Positions 56,289 through 64,000 of a DNA stretch of 64,000 nucleotides are shown one piece after another. The notes beneath the pieces were generated by a model. It saw only the letters and a program-made list of their open reading frames with translations. It had not been told where the DNA came from and did no database searches. Position 1 is the first letter of the stretch, and each line of letters starts with the position of its first letter. Source of the stretch: JADJOY01 sp016713535 [NCBI: Deltaproteobacteria bacterium]. GTDB lineage: Bacteria; JADJOY01. The stretch covers positions 228,640 to 292,639 of the forward strand of contig JADJOY010000001.1 of assembly GCA_016713535.1 (NCBI GenBank). Reading direction: 5' to 3'. The translations under genes were made by a program, and so were the position numbers.

Positions 56289-58644
56289 GCTCGGGCCCCG
56301 CGAGATCGCGGAGTACGGTCCCGACCGTCTCCGTCGGAGCCGAGGTCCTTGGGTGGACGTCGGTGGTCGCGATGGTGGTCGCGGCGTGGGTATGGCAGAC
56401 CCAGGTTGCGGAGCCGGCGCTCGGTGCGGTCGGAGCCGCGCTGGTTTCCCTGGGACCGATCGTCGTCTTCGGATGCTGGGTCGGGGTCCATCCGGGACGG
56501 CGTGGGAGAGCGCTCGCCCTCCTGGAGCTGGCGTGCGCCACCCCGCGCCGCGCGTGGTTCCTCACGTCGCTCGTGCTGCTCGGCGCGGTCAAGGTCTACG
56601 CGGTCCCTGGCTTCCGCGAGCTCGATGGGGACGGGGCCTGCCACACCACGGCGGCGCGGCTCGTGGCTGACGCGCTCGTAGCCCGCGAGTGGCCGACGTG
56701 GTCGAACGCGTGGGCCATGGGTTTCCCATTCCTTCAGTTCTACCCACCGCTCTTCGCCTGGATCTCGGGTGGACTGACGGCGTTGACGGACGATCCCCGT
56801 GTCGCCGTTCGAGTGGTGCTCGCGGCGGCCCACCTCGCCTCGGGCTGGGGCGCCTTCGCGCTCGCGCGCCGGCTCTTCGCGAGCCCTGGGGCTGCGGTCG
56901 CTGCCTCGCTCGGCTACGCGCTAACGCCGTGGCATCTGTTCGAGGTCTTCCACTGGAACCGGTTTCCCACTGCGCTGGTGTGGGCCCTGCTGCCCTGGGT
57001 GTTGTGGATTTTCGAGCTCGGGCGGGATGGCCGGCGCTGGGTGCTCCCGTGTGGCGCCCTGCTCGCGGTGACCGCGCTCGCGCACCACGGCTGCGCGCTC
57101 TTCGTCGGTCAGTTCCTGGGGCTCTGGGCGATGTTGCGATGGCTCGAGGAGCCGGGTTCGGTGCGAGCGGGGATCCGCGAGCTGACGATCGCCGGCGGTC
57201 TCTCGATGGGGCTCGCGGCGTTCTTCCTCGTCCCCTATGCGCTGGAGTCGAGTCTCACCTTCCAGCCTCCCGGGCTCGGCGGTGTCCGCTTCGATTTCGA
57301 CCAACCGCACCTCGCCACGATCCTGGTGCCGGGCCGCCGCCCGGTCGGACATTCGGGCTATCTGGGACTGACGCTCGTGCTCCCCGGGGTCGCAGGTGCG
57401 CTGTTGCTCGCCACGCAGCGGTCTCGCGGGCGTTTCGCCGTCGCGGGCTGTCTCGGTTACGCCTGGCTCCTGGCGTTGGGCCACGAACTGCCGTTCTACG
57501 GATGGGTTCCGTTCGCTCGCACGCTCTTCTTCGGTGGGCGCTACCTGGTCTTCGTGGCCCTGTTCCTCGCGCTCGGGCTCGGCGCGGCGTGGCGGCTTGC
57601 AGCCGAGCGGGGATGGTGGACCGAGCGTGGTGGAGGAGGCGCCTCCGCCCTCGCGCTCCTCGTGCTCCTCGTCGACCTGGGTGGTACGACGTTCACCCAC
57701 TACCGCTTCCCGTATCCGGCCGGGCGGGGTGGCGAGGCGCGCCGTCAGGCGTTCGAGCTGCTGAGGCCCGGCGACGGAGTGGATCTCGCATCGCGCGTCC
57801 TCGAGCTACCGGAGGCACCCCGCGAGCATCTGTGGGTGCGCTGCTGCCGCTCTCGGCCCGTCGCGCGACGGCAGCGCCCGGGTTGTGGGGAACGCTGCGC
57901 TCGGGGATGTACGTGTTCCAGGCGTGGGTGGGCGCGTCCGAGGCCTGGCGTGCATCCCGTACCGATCTCGGGGCCGGGGCACTGGACAGGCTGGCGCTCA
58001 CCGGTACGGGGGTGGCGCTCGCTCGCCCGAGTCGCCCGGGCGAGAGCGAACGCGACGTCGCGGCGGCGCGACCGATCCCGATCGAACTCGGCCCCATGCC
58101 GGGGCTCGCGCTGGCGTCGCGGACGTGGCGTCCCATGAGCCCGGATCTCGAGCTCCCTGCCGAGGGTTGGGAGCGGCCGTTCGACGTGCAGTCGACCCCG
58201 CCTGGGGCGCTCGACCGGATCGTCTCCGAGATGCACATCGATCGGCGTGCCGCGACGGCGCGGTCGTTGATCCTGCGCGAGCCCCCGACCGTCGATCTCG
58301 GTGAGCCGCGCGACACAGTCGAGCCGCAGCTGAGGGTCCACGCGACGGTCGTGACTCCGACCACGGTCAGCGTGGAGCTCGAGGTCGATCAGCCGGTCTA
58401 CGTGCGACTCGCGCAATCGTACTATCGCCACCAGCGCGTGTGGCTCGACGGCCAGCGGGTCGCCGCAGTGCCCGACGTCACCTACGCTTCGGTGGTGACG
58501 ATGCCGGCGGGGCGCCACCGCTTCGAGCTTCGCGGCGGCTGGTCGCCGCTACGGCGGGTGCTCGGCGTGCTCTCGGCGGGGGTCGCACTGGCCGCGTGCG
58601 GGCTCGAGTGGCGCGCCCGCCGCGCTCGCGGAGGACGGTCGTGA
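56285..58644 (+). CDS. GT-C-like polytopic membrane protein, frameshifted
   Basis: From GTG 56285 the frame gives about twelve helices with a typical first periplasmic loop, FRELDGDGACHTTAARLVAD, then EWPTWSNAWAMGFPFLQFYP and PLFAWISGGL. This pattern is shared by uncharacterised GT-C-type membrane glycosyltransferases and PTPS-related membrane proteins. Near 57825-57845 the frame is lost after LELPEAPREHL. The shifted frame carries ALLPLSARRATAAPGLWGTL and RSGMYVFQAWVGASEAWR, a long periplasmic domain with beta strands (VSVELEVDQPVYVRLAQSYY) and a last helix. One base short of a multiple of three; ~786 residues restored. The start overlaps the methyltransferase stop, and its stop overlaps cofD. 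Confidence 0.7.
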
Positions 58645-59588
58645 ACGTGGCGATCCTCGCCGGTGGCGTGGGAGGCGCGCGGTTCGTGCGCGCTGCGGTG
58701 GCCGCGCTCGGCCCGGAGGCCGTGACGGTCATCGTGAACACCGGCGACGACGAACGCTTTCACGGCCTCTTCGTCTCGCCGGACCTCGACTCCGTGCTCT
58801 ACACGCTGGCCGGCGAGAATGACGCGCGGCGCGGCTGGGGGCTGAGCGAGGAGACGTTCCGGGCGTTCGAGGCGCTCCGGCGGTTCGACCCGCAAGCCTG
58901 GTTTCAGCTCGGTGATCGCGATCTGGGAACGCATCTCTTCCGGACGCAGGTGCTCGCGGGCGGCGGGACGTTGGCCGAGGCGACGAGGAGCATCGCGACC
59001 GCCCTGGGTGTGCGCGCGACCGTGCTGCCCATGAGCGACCAGCCGGTACGCACATTGATCGAGACCGATCGGGGCACGCTCACCTTCCAGCAGTTCCACG
59101 TTCGCGAGCGATCGCAGCCCCTCGTTCGATCGGTCCGCTACGACGGTGGCGAATCCGCGCGACCGTCGCCGGGTGTGCTCGAAGCGCTCGCGCAAGCCGA
59201 CGTGATCCTGGTCGCGCCGAGCAACCCGGTGAGCTCGATCGCGCCGATCCTCGCCGTGCCGGCGATCCGGAGCGCCCTCGTGAACGCGGCGCGACCGATC
59301 GTCGGGCTCAGCGGCATTCGTGGCGGCGCCCCGTTTCGCGGCGACGCGGACCGCTTCCTGACCGGTCTCGGCGTCGAGGTTTCCCCCGTGGGCGTCGCGC
59401 GCCTCTACCGAGGCTGGGTGCACGGGCTGGTCATCGACGATCTCGATGTCGCACTCGCGCCGTCGATCGGCGCGCTCGGGCCGCGGGTCGCGACCTGCGA
59501 CACGGCGCTCGATCCGTTGGAGCGGGGCATCGCGGCCGTCGAGCGCTGTGTCGAGCTCGCGACGCGTTGTGCCCCCACTGGACGGTGA
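58641..59588 (+). CDS. cofD: 2-phospho-L-lactate (or phosphoenolpyruvate) transferase of coenzyme F420 synthesis
   Basis: A 315-residue CofD/FbiA enzyme that joins the activated three-carbon acid to Fo to make F420-0 (dehydro form if phosphoenolpyruvate is used, as is now known for many bacteria). The N-terminal nucleotide region is VAILAGGVGGARFVRAAVAA. Further family blocks are NTGDDERFHGLFVSPDLDSV, WFQLGDRDLGTHLFRTQVLA, ILVAPSNPVSSIAPILAVPA and GIRGGAPFRGDADRFLTGLG. GTG 58641 overlaps the preceding stop (GTGA). cofC and cofE follow. Fo synthase (cofG/H or fbiC) is not in the window. Confidence 0.92.
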   Translation: MNVAILAGGVGGARFVRAAVAALGPEAVTVIVNTGDDERFHGLFVSPDLDSVLYTLAGENDARRGWGLSEETFRAFEALRRFDPQAWFQLGDRDLGTHLFRTQVLAGGGTLAEATRSIATALGVRATVLPMSDQPVRTLIETDRGTLTFQQFHVRERSQPLVRSVRYDGGESARPSPGVLEALAQADVILVAPSNPVSSIAPILAVPAIRSALVNAARPIVGLSGIRGGAPFRGDADRFLTGLGVEVSPVGVARLYRGWVHGLVIDDLDVALAPSIGALGPRVATCDTALDPLERGIAAVERCVELATRCAPTGR

Positions 59589-59606
59589 CCGCCGGCGCCC
59601 GGCTCC

Positions 59607-59637
59607 GGCGCGCGCCTTGCCCTCGGCTGCGCGCGCC
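59607..59637 (+). promoter_or_regulatory. GC hairpin between cofD and cofC
   Basis: GGCGCGCGC (59607-59615) and GCGCGCGCC (59629-59637) form a perfect nine-base stem with a 13-base loop, 24 bases before the cofC start. It may be a partial terminator or attenuator; nothing shows which. Confidence 0.3.
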
Positions 59638-59661
59638 GCGATGTGATACCCCGTCCGGGCA

Positions 59662-60330
59662 ATGAACACGGTGGTGATTCCGATCAAGGATCTCCACGCC
59701 GCGAAGAGCCGACTCGCCCCCGAGCTGGACGAATCGCAGCGTGGGCGACTCGTCTTGGTGCTCGCGGAGCGAGTGGTGTGCGCGGCCATCGCCGCACGCG
59801 GGGTGGACCGAGTGCTGGTCGTGACCAGGGACGAGCGGATACTCGAGCTCGCGACCGCGTGGCACGCCCTTGCGGTCCGCGAACCGCCGGGTGCGAGTGA
59901 GGCCAACGCGCTCAATGCCGCGCTCGAGGAGGGCCGCCGTCGCGCCTTGCAGCTCGGCTCGACCCGGCTCGCCGTGGTCGTGGCGGATCTGCCGACGGTG
60001 GAGCCGGAAGATGTCACCGCTTTGTTCGACACGCTCGCGTCGGGCGCGCGCGTCGTCCTGGCACGGGCACACGACGGAGAGGGGCTCGGCGCCCTCGGCT
60101 TGAGCCCGGCGGACGCATTGCCGTTCCGCTTCGGCGACGGCCGCGCCTTTCGCCACCACGCCGCAGCCGCCGCCGCGCTCGGGCTCGATCCGGTGGTGCT
60201 CGATCGGTCCGGTCTCGCGATCGACATCGACACGGCCGACGACCTCGCTGCGTGTCGCTCGTCCCTGCCGATGGGCTGGGAGCGGATCCGCGTCGACTCG
60301 CCCGCCGAGGCGGGGGCGCCGGTGCGATGA
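59662..60330 (+). CDS. cofC: 2-phospho-L-lactate guanylyltransferase
   Basis: A 222-residue CofC/FbiD nucleotidyltransferase that activates phospholactate (or phosphoenolpyruvate) with GTP for cofD. The N-terminus VVIPIKDLHAAKSRLAPELD has the family's K-x3-K/R nucleotide-binding start. Further blocks are VDRVLVVTRDERILELA, ASEANALNAALEEGRR, RLAVVVADLPTVEPEDVTAL and SGLAIDIDTADDLAACRSSL. cofE overlaps its stop by four bases. The order cofD-cofC-cofE is a compact F420 cluster. Confidence 0.9.
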   Translation: MNTVVIPIKDLHAAKSRLAPELDESQRGRLVLVLAERVVCAAIAARGVDRVLVVTRDERILELATAWHALAVREPPGASEANALNAALEEGRRRALQLGSTRLAVVVADLPTVEPEDVTALFDTLASGARVVLARAHDGEGLGALGLSPADALPFRFGDGRAFRHHAAAAAALGLDPVVLDRSGLAIDIDTADDLAACRSSLPMGWERIRVDSPAEAGAPVR

Positions 60331-61097
60331 GGAGCGCGAGCGGTTCCCGGCCGGTCACGCTCACTGCCGTGGCGGGCATCGGCACGATTCGCCCCGGCGC
60401 GGACCTCGCGGAGATGATCGCGACAGGCCTCGGGCGGGCAGGGCTCACCGTCGCGCGCGGCGACGTCCTCGTCGTCTGCCAGAAAGCCGTCTCGAAAGCG
60501 GAGGGGCGGGTCGTGGCGCTCGCGGCGGTGCGGCCGAGCGATCTTGCGCGCCGAATCGGCGAGCGGCACGACAAGGATCCGCGCTTCATCGAGGTCGTGC
60601 TCCGAGAGACCCGGCGCATCGTGCGCATGAACGACCACGTGCTGGTGTGCGAGACGCACCACGGTTTCGTATGCGCCAACGCTGGCGTGGACTCGTCCAA
60701 CCCGCTGCGGCGAGGGACCGTGACGCTCCTTCCGGTGGATCCGGACCGTTCGGCGGCCGACCTGCGTGCCGGCCTCGGCCGGCTGCTCGGCGTCGAGCCA
60801 GCGGTCATCGTTACCGACACCTTCGGGCGCCCGTTTCGAGAGGGCCAGGTCGACGTGGCGATCGGAGTCGCCGGGATGCGGGCGTGGCGCTCGCTCTCCG
60901 GTGGATCGGACTGGACCGGACGGGCGCTTCACGCAAGTGCCCCGGCCGATGCCGACATGTTGGCGGCCGCCGCCGGGCTCGTCGTGCGCAAGGAAGCCGG
61001 CGAGCCGGTCGTGCACGTTGCAGGGTTTCGGTACGCGCGTGGCCCTGGCAGGGCGCGCGATTTGGTGCGGGCGGCGTCGATGGACCTGTTTCGATGA
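60327..61097 (+). CDS. cofE: Coenzyme F420-0:L-glutamate ligase
   Basis: A 256-residue CofE that adds glutamate residues to F420-0 using GTP. The family N-terminus is TLTAVAGIGTIRPGADLAEM. Conserved blocks are GDVLVVCQKAVSKAEGRVVA, ETRRIVRMNDHVLVCETHHG, FVCANAGVDSSNPLRRGTVT, VIVTDTFGRPFREGQVDVAI and AMDADMLAAAAGLVVRKEAG-like PADADMLAAAAGLVVRKEAG. It lacks the FMN-dependent C-terminal reductase domain of mycobacterial FbiB, so if dehydro-F420-0 is made here a separate reductase is needed. ATG 60327 overlaps the cofC stop (ATGA). Confidence 0.92.
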   Translation: MRSASGSRPVTLTAVAGIGTIRPGADLAEMIATGLGRAGLTVARGDVLVVCQKAVSKAEGRVVALAAVRPSDLARRIGERHDKDPRFIEVVLRETRRIVRMNDHVLVCETHHGFVCANAGVDSSNPLRRGTVTLLPVDPDRSAADLRAGLGRLLGVEPAVIVTDTFGRPFREGQVDVAIGVAGMRAWRSLSGGSDWTGRALHASAPADADMLAAAAGLVVRKEAGEPVVHVAGFRYARGPGRARDLVRAASMDLFR

Positions 61098-61111
61098 GCG
61101 CGCCGCCGGAG

Positions 61112-61147
61112 CGCGAACGCCGTGAGCCTCGGCCCACGGCGTTCGCG
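61112..61147. terminator. Two-way terminator hairpin between cofE and the response regulator
   Basis: A perfect 13-base stem CGCGAACGCCGTG/CACGGCGTTCGCG with a ten-base loop between the two convergent genes. Confidence 0.65.
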
Positions 61148-61170
61148 GGCGTCGTGGGCGCCGCGAAATA

Positions 61171-61983
61171 TCAGGCGATCTTGAGTGCTCGCGCAGCGTC
61201 GCCCTTGACCGCCTTGCCGCTGGAGGGCTTCTGGCGATCGAGGGTTGCCTTGTTGCGGCTGCCGGCGGGACGTCCTCGGCGGGGGGTGAACGGCATGTGG
61301 ATGCTGGGGGTTCCTTTTGGCGCGTCGATCAGGCCCTTCTCGATCGAATAGTGCACCAGATGCGCGAGACGATGGAGATGGAGCTTTTCCATGATGCGCG
61401 CACGGTGGATCTCGACCGTCTTCACGCTGATGCCGAGGAGCTCGGCGACGTCCTGATTGCGGTTGCCCAGCACCAGGAGCTTGAGCACCTCGCGCTCGCG
61501 CGGGCTCAGCGTATCGAACCGGCTCTCGGCCGCGGGCCCCTCGTCGCGGCTCGAGGTGCGGACCAGCGTCGCGGGGAGTGACTTGTGCAAGTAGACCTTC
61601 TTGCCGGTGAGCGAGGTCTGGATCGCGTCGCGGAGCTCGTTGAGCGTGGCATCCTTCACGATGACGCCGCTCGCCCCGGCCTCGATCGCCTCCAGGACGA
61701 GGTTCTCGCGGGTGTTACGGGTGAGCAGGAGCACGGCGGTGGAGGGCGATGCCTTGCGAACCTGCCGGGTGAGCACCGCCCCGTTCCAGTACGGCAGATC
61801 CATCTCGCTCAGCAGGATGTCGGCCTGGGTCCGCTTCACGACCTCGGCGGCGGCAGGGCCGTTGTCGGCCTCGCCCACGACACTCAAACCGGGAAGCTCC
61901 GCGAGAACCAGCTTCAGACCGTCACGGAAGAGCCGCTCGTGGTCGGCGAGGACGATTCGTTTGATGTCGGTGTTGTTGTTCAT
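61171..61983 (-). CDS. NarL/LuxR-type response regulator with atypical receiver and AT-hook tail
   Basis: A 270-residue regulator. The receiver (residues ~8-125) keeps the fold and the switch lysine (K110 in GVIVKDAT), but the phospho-acceptor position in ILLSEMDLPYWNG is E60 instead of Asp, and the acidic pair reads D14-H15. The C-terminal LuxR HTH is normal (LSPREREVLKLLVLGNRNQD, VAELLGISVKTVEIHRARIM). After it comes a basic tail with an AT-hook-like core, PRRGRPAGSRNK (234-245), and more lysines. It should bind DNA without needing phosphorylation. ATG 61983 is used. No kinase is adjacent. It is divergent from an amidohydrolase-like gene, with a palindrome between. Confidence 0.85.
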   Translation of the reverse strand: MNNNTDIKRIVLADHERLFRDGLKLVLAELPGLSVVGEADNGPAAAEVVKRTQADILLSEMDLPYWNGAVLTRQVRKASPSTAVLLLTRNTRENLVLEAIEAGASGVIVKDATLNELRDAIQTSLTGKKVYLHKSLPATLVRTSSRDEGPAAESRFDTLSPREREVLKLLVLGNRNQDVAELLGISVKTVEIHRARIMEKLHLHRLAHLVHYSIEKGLIDAPKGTPSIHMPFTPRRGRPAGSRNKATLDRQKPSSGKAVKGDAARALKIA

Positions 61984-62049
61984 GGATAGCAGCGTACCGT
62001 GGGCGAGCCGTATACGCAATCATCCTCAGGAGCGGTCGAAACCAAACCG

Positions 62050-62072
62050 TCGTCGGGCAACTTGCCCGACGA
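62050..62072. promoter_or_regulatory. 23-base perfect palindrome between divergent genes
   Basis: The half-site TCGTCGGGCAA is mirrored exactly around C62061 to give TTGCCCGACGA. Position in the divergent region between the response regulator and the amidohydrolase-like gene, and a length typical of LuxR/NarL-type or other dimeric regulators, suggest an operator. It could also form an RNA hairpin. Confidence 0.45.
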
Positions 62073-62169
62073 GCGCGGACCACCGTGAACCAGCCTGGGT
62101 GTCGAGAGACGTCGAGAAAATGTCCAGATTCCCGGCAAAAGCGACCATGATGGGCGGGCGGACTCGGCC

Positions 62170-63603
62170 GTGATTCTCCAGCGTCGTGGGTGCGCGATCG
62201 CGGCGCTGGTGGGTGCGGTCCCGGTATTCTTTGCCACTCTCGTGGGGCTTGGCTGGGGACGGCCCGCGGAGCTCGAGCTGTTCGCGGCGTGGGTCGCGCA
62301 CGGCACGTCGCTGCGCCCCCCGGCGGTCCTGCTCCGATCGGTTCGCGTTGCCGGCCTCGGCTCCTGGCAGACGGGCACCCTGTCCGACGTGCGCGTTCGC
62401 GACGGTCGTGTCGTGCGCGTGGCCCCGGCGGGCTCGCTCACGCCCGAGGGAGACGAGCGAGTCGTCGATGGCGCCGGCCGGACCGTGACGCCGGGGCTGA
62501 TCGACGCACGATCCCAGATCGTCTTTCGCGACCCACTACGACGTGCGCTTCCGCCCGCGGTTGCGCGCGACAGCCTGCGCGCTCAGGTGAGGTCGGGCGT
62601 CACGGCGGTGCGCGATCTCGGCTCGCCGATCGGGCCGGCCGCACGCCTGAGAGTCGCGCTCGGAGCTCGGGTCCTGGGCCCCGCGGCGGAGCTCGGCGGA
62701 CCGTGGCTCTCCCTCGAGCCGAACGCGGATCGCTCGGTCGACCCGCACGAGGCAGCCCTCGAAGCGCGCGTGGTTACCTCGTCGCGGGACGTCGTCCGCG
62801 CGATCGAGGAGGTTTCGAGAGCGGGAGGGCGATGGCTGGCCGTACGCCCGCCCGCGGACCTCGCGGGGCCTGCAGCGGAGCGGCTCGATGAGATCGCACG
62901 AGAAGCCGCCTCCCACGGACTGGCCCTGGCGGTGCGGGCGGTCGACGAGCGCTCGCTGCGCTGGGCGCTTTCGGTGAATGCGCGTTCGCTCGAGGAGCTG
63001 GCCGGCTATCGAGGGGAGATCGCCGAGGAGCTCTTGGGACGGATCGCGAGCTCGGGAGCGGTGGTGGTGCCCCTCGCGAATCTGGTGCGGGTGCGCGAGG
63101 TGGGGTCGAATGGGGAATACGAGCTCGACAAACAGACACGCTGGCTCGGGCGGGCGACGTGGTGGGGAGAGCTGGCGCGTCTGGACCGCCAGATCCGTTC
63201 TCGCCATGACGCTCCAGCCGAGCGCGACGCGGCGCGCGCGAGGATGGAATCGTTCCGGACCAACGTCGCTCGACTCGTCGCGTCAGGGGTTTCGATCGCT
63301 CTGGGAACTGGCTCGCCAGCCGCGTTCGCCTTCCCGGAACGGCCCGGGGACGAGATCGCCGAGCTGAGCAATGCCGGCCTCGTCGGCTCCGCCCTTGCCG
63401 AGGCCTGCACCGTCACGGGGCTGAAGCTCGTGACCGAAGCGGCCGGCACGGGCGCCGTGGTCGCCGGCGCACCCGCGAACCTGGTGGTGTGGGAGTGCGA
63501 TCCGATCCAGGACGCTCACTGTTTCCAGCGGCCGCGGTGGGTCGTCACCCGCGGGGGCGTCGTCGAAGGTCGCCCGACTCAGTCTGCTCGGCCGTTCCTT
63601 TGA
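62170..63603 (+). CDS. Membrane-anchored amidohydrolase-fold protein lacking metal ligands
   Basis: A 477-residue protein. An N-terminal helix (AALVGAVPVFFATLVGLGWG) anchors or exports it. The rest follows the amidohydrolase/imidazolonepropionase pattern: LSDVRVRDGRVVRVAPAG, VVDGAGRTVTPGLIDARSQI, RSGVTAVRDLGSPIGPAARL, GVSIALGTGSPAAFAFPE and VAGAPANLVVWECDPIQDAH. But the metal-binding HxH after PGLID is ARS, the later histidines are replaced (AVRAVDE where HA is usual; SLEELA where EH is usual) and the catalytic aspartate of GTDSP is glycine (GTGSP). It is thus probably not an active hydrolase. Role unknown. The start may be ATT/GTG; GTG 62170 is used. Confidence 0.75.
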   Translation: MILQRRGCAIAALVGAVPVFFATLVGLGWGRPAELELFAAWVAHGTSLRPPAVLLRSVRVAGLGSWQTGTLSDVRVRDGRVVRVAPAGSLTPEGDERVVDGAGRTVTPGLIDARSQIVFRDPLRRALPPAVARDSLRAQVRSGVTAVRDLGSPIGPAARLRVALGARVLGPAAELGGPWLSLEPNADRSVDPHEAALEARVVTSSRDVVRAIEEVSRAGGRWLAVRPPADLAGPAAERLDEIAREAASHGLALAVRAVDERSLRWALSVNARSLEELAGYRGEIAEELLGRIASSGAVVVPLANLVRVREVGSNGEYELDKQTRWLGRATWWGELARLDRQIRSRHDAPAERDAARARMESFRTNVARLVASGVSIALGTGSPAAFAFPERPGDEIAELSNAGLVGSALAEACTVTGLKLVTEAAGTGAVVAGAPANLVVWECDPIQDAHCFQRPRWVVTRGGVVEGRPTQSARPFL

Positions 63604-63619
63604 GCGCGCGATCGCCGCC

Positions 63620-64000
63620 TCAGAACCGAAAGCGAACGTCGGCCGGCGCACAGTCGGGGCGACCCGCCAGGACCACCTTCACGTGCCACGGGTTGAAGTC
63701 GCGGAAGGATTGCCAGACGCTGCGCGGAAATGGGCCGAACTCCTGGTGATTGCCCATGACTGGCATCCGGCCGACGGTGTGGAATCGGCCCTTGCCCAGC
63801 TCGTACTGGAGCTCGTAGCGAGCATCGGCGGCACCGGACCAGCGAGCCCGGACGACGCCTCCGTGGTCGTCGAAGAGGATCGTGGAGCCGTCCACCGGTT
63901 CCTCGACGACCGGACACGGCGATTGCGCCGGATCGGCCGCTTCAGCCACGTCCGGATCGATACGGCAATGGCCAAGCAGGAACCCAGGGTCCCACGTCGC
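63620..64000 (-). CDS. Conserved hypothetical protein, N-terminus beyond the window
   Basis: The frame is open to the right edge (WDPGFLLGHCRIDPDVAEAA), so only the C-terminal ~126 residues are seen. Recognisable features are a possible beta-rich segment EPVDGSTILFDDHGGVVRAR and YELQYELGKGRFHTVGRMPV and the end FNPWHVKVVLAGRPDCAPAD. It ends 16 bases after the convergent amidohydrolase-like gene. No family is recognised. The repeated short strands would suit a fibronectin- or immunoglobulin-like module. Confidence 0.5.
   Translation of the reverse strand, partial: ATWDPGFLLGHCRIDPDVAEAADPAQSPCPVVEEPVDGSTILFDDHGGVVRARWSGAADARYELQYELGKGRFHTVGRMPVMGNHQEFGPFPRSVWQSFRDFNPWHVKVVLAGRPDCAPADVRFRF

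Overview
The window is 64 kb of very GC-rich bacterial chromosome packed with genes on both strands. LptF, a WecG/TagA transferase, an O-antigen ligase/polymerase-like protein, several lipoproteins and a sigma-54 two-component pair point to a Gram-negative cell envelope. A coenzyme F420 cluster (cofD, cofC, cofE), an ERG4/ERG24-family sterol reductase and two B12-type radical SAM proteins narrow this to one of the deltaproteobacterial-grade lineages (Binatota or Myxococcota would fit). That placement is inference, not measurement. No phage, insertion sequence or CRISPR array was seen. One tRNA (Asn) is present.

Layout. 1-3.1 kb: MFS exporter divergent from a LysR regulator, then a sterol reductase. 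3.3-6.8 kb: a secreted catalase-peroxidase and a membrane protein. 6.9-9.6 kb: a degraded zone with two tandem remnants of a small-ORF plus nucleotidyltransferase cassette, a lipoprotein lodged between the two ends of one of them, and the front end of a formylglycine-generating-enzyme-like lipoprotein. 9.6-18 kb: a large periplasmic arylsulfatase, small membrane proteins, a GT1 glycosyltransferase, a beta-helix protein and a shattered CSLREA-type surface protein. 18.5-30.4 kb: tRNA-Asn, then an envelope-polysaccharide region (Wzz-like protein, HisRS-like protein, GNAT, Wzy/ligase-like protein, three GT4 enzymes, a radical SAM protein, a WecG/TagA transferase). 30.6-43.5 kb: a lipoprotein with FG-GAP repeats, rho, a patatin lipase, rluD, pgeF, an operon ribF / NTF2-like / meaB, lptF, a processive GT2 and mobA. 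43.8-47.9 kb: an NtrB/NtrC-type pair, thiE and thiD. 48-53.7 kb: a long periplasmic coiled-coil protein, a duplicated PH-like protein with a zinc ribbon, a small zinc protein and a divergent nucleotide-cyclase-like protein. 53.9-58.6 kb: radical SAM protein divergent from a methyltransferase and a GT-C-like membrane protein. 58.6-61.1 kb: cofD-cofC-cofE. 61.2-64 kb: an atypical LuxR-type response regulator, an amidohydrolase-fold pseudoenzyme and a partial gene.

Two features run through the window. Neighbouring genes very often overlap by four bases (GTGA, ATGA or TTGA), so operons are tightly coupled. At least nine otherwise conserved genes, including the normally essential rho, are split by what looks like one missing or extra base. 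Most behave as a single deleted base, often at a G/C run, and this looks more like assembly error than real gene decay. Five sigma-70-type promoters that could be read all have an 18-base spacer. The least familiar proteins are the cyclase-like protein at 51.6-53.7 kb, the response regulator with a phospho-site Asp-to-Glu change and an AT-hook tail, the metal-ligand-less amidohydrolase, and the HisRS-like protein in the polysaccharide region.
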